Shown: in pieces, positions 57,536 to 64,000 of the stretch
Layout of the letters: each line of letters begins with the position of its first letter
How positions within the stretch are numbered: position 1 is the first letter of the stretch
From: Pithys albifrons albifrons
Lineage: Eukaryota; Chordata; Aves; Passeriformes; Thamnophilidae
NCBI RefSeq assembly: GCF_047495875.1
Contig: NC_092474.1
Span: 14,428,200 to 14,492,199 of the forward strand
Direction of reading: 5' to 3'
DNA length: 64,000 nucleotides
Program-made: the position numbers and the translations under genes
The notes under the pieces: generated by a model
Told to the model about the DNA's origin: nothing
What the model saw: the letters and a program-made list of their open reading frames with translations, nothing else
The model's database searches: none

Positions 57536-58213
57536 TGTGCTGTGGTTTAAAGGTAAACGGGCAGGAGAAATGAACTCAACACAGAAGAGATTCTGAGTCA
57601 GAGTTACAATTTCATAAAATTGTTACAGTGAATGCAGTGGCACAAAGAGAAATTGGGTTTAACCCCCAACCCCAGCAGTCTAACCCAGCCCCCTGGGGCA
57701 CAAACACAGGGGGGTTTGGTGGCCCCTGTGCTGAGCCCCACGTGGTTCCGCCGAGTCCAAAGGAAAAGGAGGGGACAAACCTGTTGGTGCAGATGATGGC
57801 ACAGTCTGGTGGAGAGTGGGGGGCTCCTCCTGTCGAGATTCTGCTCTTCCTCTGGATCCAATGAGTGGTTCCCTAAGTCCTCAAACCCCAAGATTATCTG
57901 TGCTCAGGTTCAGGTGGGAGCCCCCAGTGCCTCCCCCAGGGCAGGCAGTTCCACACTGGGGGATCTGACTCTGGCAGTCAGGGGGGATTTTGGAATCGTT
58001 GCTGGCCCATGGGCAGAGCTGAGCCCTCAGGTGGGTGTGGAGGTGCCAAGGAGTCCCTGCAGGGCAGTTCTCCCAGCTCCTCTGCCAGGCTTCTTTCCCA
58101 GGCAGCTCCCAGCCTGAGGGCTCAGCTGTGCCCATGGAAATGTCATGGAGGGTTTAGAATACACAGCTTTGGTCACACAGAGGTAATCTGGTCCCACCTG
58201 CTGAACTAGGACA
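57536..58213 (-). mobile_element. Solo LTR, family LTR-B (copy B8)
   Basis: On + from 'tgtgctgtggtttaaaggta' to 'ctgctgaactaggaca'. Flanks tgagg / caagg match in 3 of 5 bases, both differences being transitions, so a decayed TSD is possible. It lacks the 'gcagctgctgccaatggg' segment present in B1, B5 and B7 near its right end. Confidence 0.9.
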
Positions 58214-59199
58214 CAAGGTAAGACCTTTGGCTGATGCACTGTGGGGATTGTCTCAGATGTCCCTTTGCGTGGACAGTTGGTGCTGTTGCGGTGTTGGTGC
58301 TGTTTCAAGCTCTGTGCTTCACAGATGGGCAGCCCCAGGGTTTGGTGCAGCAGACAGAGCTGTGTCAGCACATGGGCTCACTGCTGCCAAAAATTCCCCA
58401 AATCCTGTCACTCATGAAGGTCACACCTCATCTCTGGCTTGCTCTTTGCAAGTAGTAGAGAAACCGCCAGCCAGAGGTGAGGGTGGGTCCCATGGATTCC
58501 CCTGTTGAGGGGGCCTCAGGTGATGGAGTCAGACTTGGATCATTAATTTATAGACATTGGGAGTGAAATGAAATCCAGATATGGGACAAAACAAAACATA
58601 AAAAAAGAAAAAATGCAATCTAAATCAGCTTTATCAGGATTCCTCTCAGGCCACTTCCAACTACTTCCTTGGAAGCTGAGCCCTGCAGGGCACGGCTCAG
58701 GGGCCCAAGCCTGGAGCTGAAGAGCATTTCTGTTCAGTAGTTTGCAGTCTGCCAACCCCTCACTTGCCTGGCATTTACCCCCTGCATCCTGGCTGCTGCC
58801 CTGTTCCCAGAGGAGCAAGGAGGGCTCTGGCTGAAAATTCATCAGGTCCTCCTCCACCAGTGTCTGTGGAGCACAAGTCCCAGCTGTCTCACGACTGGAT
58901 CTATTTCTAGACCTTCTGCTGCTCTGCTGGGCACCCACTGCACCATCCTGCCCTACATTTGTGTTCCAATCTGCCAGATCCCTCCTCTGTTATGTTGCTG
59001 TGTCTCAATGTTCCCTGGGAGCACTGGACACCTTCGGCTCAAAGTTGGCTTTTCCCTTGTCCAAAGACCTCTGAGGTGATAGCACATCATGTTTTGTGGC
59101 TTCCTTGTGGACAAATGGCTTTATGCACAGATTCATTTTTTAAAGCTGCTTGAAACAGTTAATATTTCTCCCGTTGATCTGGTGTGGTGTGAATTACCA
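58214..59199. other. Unique spacer, no gene seen
   Basis: No repeat or domain-bearing frame recognised. Confidence 0.45.
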
Positions 59200-59325
59200 T
59201 AGAATTACGACAGGATCATGGAATTGGCTGAGTTGGAAGGGACCAGGCTCCAAGCCCTGTCCAGCCTGGCCTTGGACATTTCCAGGGATGGGACTGCTCT
59301 GAGCAACCTGTGCCAGTGATACCCC
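59200..59325 (-). mobile_element. CR1 LINE, 3' fragment with internal deletion
   Basis: 'ggctgagttggaagggacca' passes directly into 'ggctccaagccctgtccagc', skipping the usual middle, then 'ggccttggacatttccaggg' and 'gagcaacctgtgccag'. Confidence 0.87.
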
Positions 59326-60431
59326 AGCTGGTTCCTCAGCCCAGTGCATGTGGGACCAGCCATCAGTGTGACAGCAAAGCTGAGCAGGGTGTGGTTGGCA
59401 GATATCTTCTGCAAACTGTCTCTGGATCTGCTGAACTCACTCAGAAACTCTCTTCCCACAGAAACCCTGATGTCTGTACTGCTCTGGCTGTGTCATCAGC
59501 AAAATAAGTTGCATTGAGCAGAATGGGCATTTTTCTTCCCTTTGTACTTGGCACTGTTTCCTGTGGCCTCAGATGCCTGCAGGGGCAATTTGTCTGTGAC
59601 TGTCTCCTGTGCTGTGCCAGGCTGTGCCTTTGTCACAGTCCTGCTCTGGAGGACACCGAGGACCCCCATCCTCTCTTGCCTTGGTGGGATTTGTTACCAA
59701 GTGCAGTTCAGATCTCTGGGCAGTCAGAAATGTTTACTTGGATTGGCTTCTCCAAACTGCTTTTACCTTCAAGGTGAAATTACATGTCTGACAGTTCTCT
59801 TTAGATGGGGAAACGTTTTCACTTCCAAAGCTACATGTGGGTGCCAGAATTTTGCACTGCAACGTAACTATTTATTCCTCTATTTCTGCTTTTTTGTTTT
59901 GAATTGAAAATAAGTATCCATCTCCTGTCTCCTCTTGGCTGGAGCTACATTGTTCACCATTTATTAGCTTGTCTGGAGGCTTTGTTATTATTCCTTTCTG
60001 AGTTTTCTCACTTCCTCTAGTTTTTGTTCCTTGACAAAATAACAAAAGCCTTACTTTCACTGTCTCATTTTTATCCCTTCTCAGCTTCTCCTTATCACAC
60101 TCTTTTCTTGTTCCTATTATCAGCAGGCTTTGGCAAGGCCCTCTGTCTGAGAACCCAGTGTGGCTGCACACCATGGCTGGGCTGCAATTTCGTTTTCTTC
60201 TCTTTTCTCGAGGCTGTTCTTGCTGGACTCTGGTGCCCACATCAAGTGCTGCTGCTGCTGCTGCTGCTCACTCAGCCTATGGACAGACTCCATATTCCAC
60301 ACACTGAATCTGTACATGAAGTTCCTCAGAAAATGGTCCAACTCAGTGAACAGCCCAGCCCTGGGTAAACCTGGATCCTGGGGGGAATCTCCATTATTTG
60401 CTCTTTTCCTTCAGCTACTTTCTTTTTTTTA
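59326..60431. other. Unique spacer with a (CTG)7 run
   Basis: No gene recognised. (CTG)7 occurs at 60247-60269. Frames over it give short Leu/Cys or Gln runs that are not evidence of coding. Confidence 0.45.
60247..60269. repeat. (CTG)7 microsatellite
   Basis: Seven uninterrupted CTG triplets. Confidence 0.95.
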
Positions 60432-60521
60432 ATATCTATATCTAATATATATCTATATCTATATCTATATCTACATCTACATCTATATCTATATCTATAT
60501 CTATATCTATATCTATATATC
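60432..60521. repeat. (TATCTA)n hexanucleotide microsatellite
   Basis: About 90 bp of 'atctat' hexamers with two 'ctacat' variants near 60470-60481. It abuts the 3' end of the CR1 at 60522. Confidence 0.95.
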
Positions 60522-60960
60522 TTTGAATGTCCTGAGCTGGATCCCACAAGGATCATCCAGTCCAACTCATGGCCCTGCACAGACACCACAACAATCCCAC
60601 CCTGTCCCTCAAAGGATCATCCAAGAACTCCTGGAGCTCTGGTGGCCTTGGGGCTGTGCCCACTGCCCTGGGGAGCCTGCTCAGTGCCCACCACCCTCTG
60701 GGGGAAGAACCTTTTGCTGAAATCCAACCTGACCCTGCCCTGACACAACTCCAGGCCATTCCCTGGGTGCTGTCCCTGGCCACACAGAGCAGAGATTGGA
60801 AGGGCCCCTTGGGAGGAGCTGTAGACCCCAATGAAGTCTCCCCTCAGTCTCCTCTTCTCCTGCTGAACAAACCAAGTGCCCTCAGCCCCAGCTTGCACTC
60901 CAGACCCTTCCCCATCTTCTTGCCCCTCCTTTGAACTCTCTCATAGCTTTATGGCTTACA
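60522..60960 (-). mobile_element. CR1 LINE, 3' fragment
   Basis: Reverse CR1: 'gatcatccagtccaactcat', 'ggccttggggctgtgcccac', 'ccaccctctgggggaagaac', 'gtctcccctcagtctcctct'. The usual ATTCTRTG-type tail is replaced by the hexanucleotide microsatellite. Confidence 0.94.
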
Positions 60961-61859
60961 CTGTGGTGCCCCCACCATTCACCTTCTGCTGTAGGCATTG
61001 CTGTCAGCAAGGAGGAAAGCTGCAGGACTGTACCAGCCCTCCAATGACTGCAGGGACAGCCCCAGGACAGGCCAGCAACTGGGATTCTACCCCCAGGTGC
61101 CGGCCTGTGGGGCCGAGGTGTCCATGTCACTCCTTGCTCCAAGCTCAGTGTCTCGGGCTGGGCTGAAGATGGCACCAGTTGCCACCTCGTGTCTGGTTCA
61201 TTATAGCAAGAGACACATTCTCATGCCTGCACACATCCACATTTATAACCCAAATGTTCATGTTCCCAGCTCTCATGGTGGTATTTTCTCTTCTTCTAAA
61301 ATTAGGGAGACAATCACACCTTGCTCTATTTTTCTTATGGGAAGCATTACCCAGTTTTACTCCTGAAATGACATGTTCTGAATTCCCACATGCACCAAGT
61401 ACACCTGATGGAGGAATCTGGAAGAGCTGGAGCTCTCTGTTCTTTAATTAACTAGTCACATCAATGGGCACAGGGAACACCCTGAGCTCTGGCAGGTCCC
61501 TCAGCTCCCCTCGGGGGCAGCAGTGATGCTCCTGCTCTGCTGATTCCCGGCAGCTGATTCTGGAGCCACCAGAGCAGAGTGAAGGGTGACACATCAGCCA
61601 GGCACAGAGACATGTCTGACGTGGCAAGCAATCCATCCTCGGTTCCCATGGCCAAAAACTGAGGGGGCTGGTGGGACTGGAGCTCCCCAGTGGGTTGGGG
61701 AGTGTCACCAAAAGCCTGATGGCTTTGCAGTGTCTGTGTGGGGTCACATGGGGGAATGTTTTGCCCCCATTTGGGCACTAAAGTTACATCTCTCTCTACA
61801 CAAAAGCAGAAGGTGATTTATCCCCCTCTCATCCAGCTCATACAAGGTCCTGCCTAGAG
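60961..61859. other. Unique spacer, no gene seen
   Basis: 60961-61180 may still hold diverged CR1 5'-ward sequence. The rest is unrecognised. Confidence 0.4.
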
Positions 61860-62413
61860 GAGCCTGTTTTCTTCCATGGACTTTAAACTGATTCCAGCAA
61901 CTGGAATCCTCAGACCCTCTGCCTTGTTCTTAAGCCCAGGATGGAGTGGGCATGGCCCACCCTGGGTCTTTTGTGCATCCTTCACACCCCACCAGGCTCT
62001 CCCTGTGCTCCTTCTCCCAGAGATGACAGGCAGCTCTGATTCTGTCTCTGCTTCTCTTTCTGACCACACCATGGAACATTGTGCCCAGTATATAAACTGG
62101 GGGGAGTTACTGGGAAGGGGCAGTCCTGGGTTCAGGAAGGGGGGTCTGGCATCAGTCAGTGGGTGGTGACCAATTGCATTGTGCATCTCTTGGTTTTAAC
62201 TTTGTTGCTGTTGTTATCACTGTTATTTACCATTATTACTCTTATTTACTGTTGTTGTTGTTGTATTTTAGTTCATTTTAATTATGAAACTGTTCTTAAC
62301 ATACAAGTTTTACTTTGATTGTCCTCCTCCTTCCACCAGGCTGTGGGAGAGAGAGGGAGGGCTGAGCAAGCAGCTGCCTGGGGCTTCCTTTTCATCTGGG
62401 CTTAAACCACACC
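61860..62413 (+). mobile_element. ERVL-type solo LTR (LTR-D), partial
   Basis: Layout matches avian ERVL LTRs: TATA region 'cagtatataaactgggggga' (62086), 'ggtgaccaattgcattgtgc', a T-rich R/U5 region, 'ttttactttgattgtcctcc', a 'ccaccaggctgtgggagaga' block and terminal 'gggcttaaaccacacca'. In this LTR type the end is normally TTAAACCACGACA. The 5' boundary is uncertain, no TSD was found, and there is no interior. Confidence 0.65.
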
Positions 62414-63487
62414 AGGTCTTGGCACATCCATATTCCTCATGCTGAGGCAGAGGAACAAGGATGTGTTATGGCTGAGGGAAGCACAGTTTGCTACACAGGA
62501 AGGCTCTTTCACACTAAATTAAGGCATGAATCCAGAAGAGCTGTAGCATTCCTCCCTGGTTCAGTGGGAGCTGGATAACAGGGACACCACGGGGGGAATG
62601 TGTATCCCTGCACAGGGAGGCAGCTCGTGGGCTTCTCAAAAGCAGGGCTGGAATCCAGAGCCCTTGAAGGTCTTCCCAGTGGGGCTGCTCGGGGTATTTT
62701 GTGCTGCAAACATGAGGCTGAAAAGGGGGTACTTGGGAGCCAAAGTGGGCCAGGAAAGAGAAGGGCTGACCAAGCAGCAGCCAGGCCTCAAGCAGTGCCA
62801 GAAGTGCCAGAACGTGGGAAAGAACTCCAGAAAGAATGAGAACCAAACAAAGGAACCATAAAAGGGAAGAGAGAAGGTTGCAAAAAAGGCAGCACCTGGG
62901 TCTGTGAAATGGAGCAGAGATTGTCACAGTGATCCGGAGGGATCTGTGGATGGGCTTGGATTCCTCCAGGGGAGAAAGCTGGAGCTGTGGGAATACATGA
63001 GCTTTGTGTGTACAGTCAGTACCTTACAGTGATGCATTTGGGAAAAGTGCTTGGAGAGAAAATAGTGCAGACAGGTCCTTATCAATGGCTGCTGATCTGC
63101 TGATCAGGGAGGTGTGTTGGATGAAGTCAGATTGGCAAACTCACCAATTTTTGGATCAGAATGGGAACAATCAGTAAAAGCTGAAACAAAGCTGTTTGTG
63201 GCTCTACCAAGAACAGCCTTTTGTGAGCAAAGGCATCAGGACCAACTGGTTTCTACACAGCCTGGAAGCAATTTTTTCACCCCAGTGGAGTACCAGAATA
63301 AAAAGTAGTTTATTGTCTTTTCTTTGGCACCACAGGCACTGAAATAGGTTAATTGTAGCTCCAGATGGATGGCTTGATATGACAACAGGGCAGAACTAAG
63401 GTCATTTCGGTGTCTCCTGGACAGATTCATTTTAGCACAGAGAAATTGAACTTATTTCTGGAATAGAATGTTGGAAATAGAGAATCA
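62414..63487. other. Unique spacer, no gene seen
   Basis: No recognised repeat or exon. A 137-codon minus frame (62514-62927) has no recognised domain. Confidence 0.45.
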
Positions 63488-63765
63488 GAGAATCCCAGAA
63501 TGGTTTGGGTTGAAAGGAACCTTAAAGTGACCTTAAAGGGACTTACCTCATTCATCCCCTGCCATGGGCAGGGACAGCTCCCACCAGCCCAGGTTGCTCC
63601 AAGCCCCATCCAACCTGGTCTTGGAAAATTCCAGGAATGGGCCAGCCACAGCTTCTCTGCCCAACCTGTGCCAGGGCCTTCCCCTTTCACAGGGAAGAAT
63701 TTCTCCTGTATATCAAACCTAAATTTCCCTACTTTCAGTTTGAAGAGCCATTACCAGGGGACAGC
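63488..63765 (-). mobile_element. CR1 LINE, 3' fragment
   Basis: Begins with the tail 'gagaatcccagaatggtttg', then 'gccatgggcagggacagctc', 'gctccaagccccatccaacc', 'cagccacagcttctctgccc'. Confidence 0.94.
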
Positions 63766-64000
63766 TCAGCTCAGTTTAGAAAATGGGGTGCACTTCTGTC
63801 CAGGGTTTTGAGGAGCATGAGACAGCCCCATGGCCAGTCCACGTGCTCTGGGTTTGCCTGGAGTCACCTCTCCAAACTGGAGATACATTTCCCCTTCCTC
63901 AGCAACTGTTAATGTGTGCAGTACCTCTTTGTAAGGCCAGGCTCAGCTTAAACCATGATGGATGGTGGATATAAAGGTGATGGATGAAGTATGTTAATTA
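63766..64000. other. Unique window end
   Basis: No gene or repeat recognised. Confidence 0.45.

Noticed and set aside
60160..60432. Polyglutamine/polycysteine coding exon at (CTG)7
   Set aside because: Short microsatellite with no supporting exon structure around it.

Overview
The window is vertebrate nuclear DNA from a bird, most likely an oscine passerine. The evidence is about two dozen 3'-truncated CR1 (chicken repeat 1) LINE copies, several families of ERV solo LTRs with 5-bp target-site duplications (TSDs), and two SINEs built from a tRNA-Ile head and a CR1-like tail, the TguSINE1 design known from zebra finch. I found no host protein-coding exon, no intact gag/pol/env and no functional RNA gene. 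The long open frames are translations of LTRs, CR1 tails or tandem repeats. It reads as an intergenic or deep-intronic stretch. Strands for LTRs are my inferred sense strand, from AATAAA/ATTAAA-like signals near one end. The labels LTR-A to LTR-E are mine.

Layout. 1-1440: two CR1 3' ends head to tail. 1441-8859: mostly unique AT-rich DNA with three CR1 fragments and a 109-bp tandem duplication. 8860-9500: a diverged LTR. 11362-12060 and 13952-14628: LTR-B copies of opposite polarity, the second inside a CR1. 14976-19571: largely unique, one CR1. 19572-26470: the TE-rich core. It holds an LTR-B, a SINE interrupted by LTR-C which is itself interrupted by LTR-B, and three LTR-A copies, the middle one inverted. 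That inverted copy carries a 682-bp insertion made of a tRNA-Gln-like head and two tandem 5S-rRNA-derived units. 26471-42056: unique DNA with scattered CR1s, two LTR-Bs and a purine-rich minisatellite. 42057-53993: LTR-B, a long polypyrimidine tract, CR1s and a reversed SINE. 53994-55824: an LTR-C swollen by about 1.06 kb of a 16-bp minisatellite. 55825-64000: CR1s (one tail-to-tail pair), LTR-B, an ERVL-type LTR and a hexanucleotide microsatellite.

The most interesting object is the tRNA-Gln/5S composite at 24371-25052. It has the architecture of a Pol III retroposon (internal promoter modules, a shared non-coding body, a short simple-repeat end, a matching 7-bp flank) but fits no bird SINE family I can name. 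Second is the LTR-borne minisatellite, because the other LTR-C copy in the same window shows its pre-expansion form. Nothing here works as an operon or pathway; the story is layered transposition, solo-LTR formation and repeat expansion.
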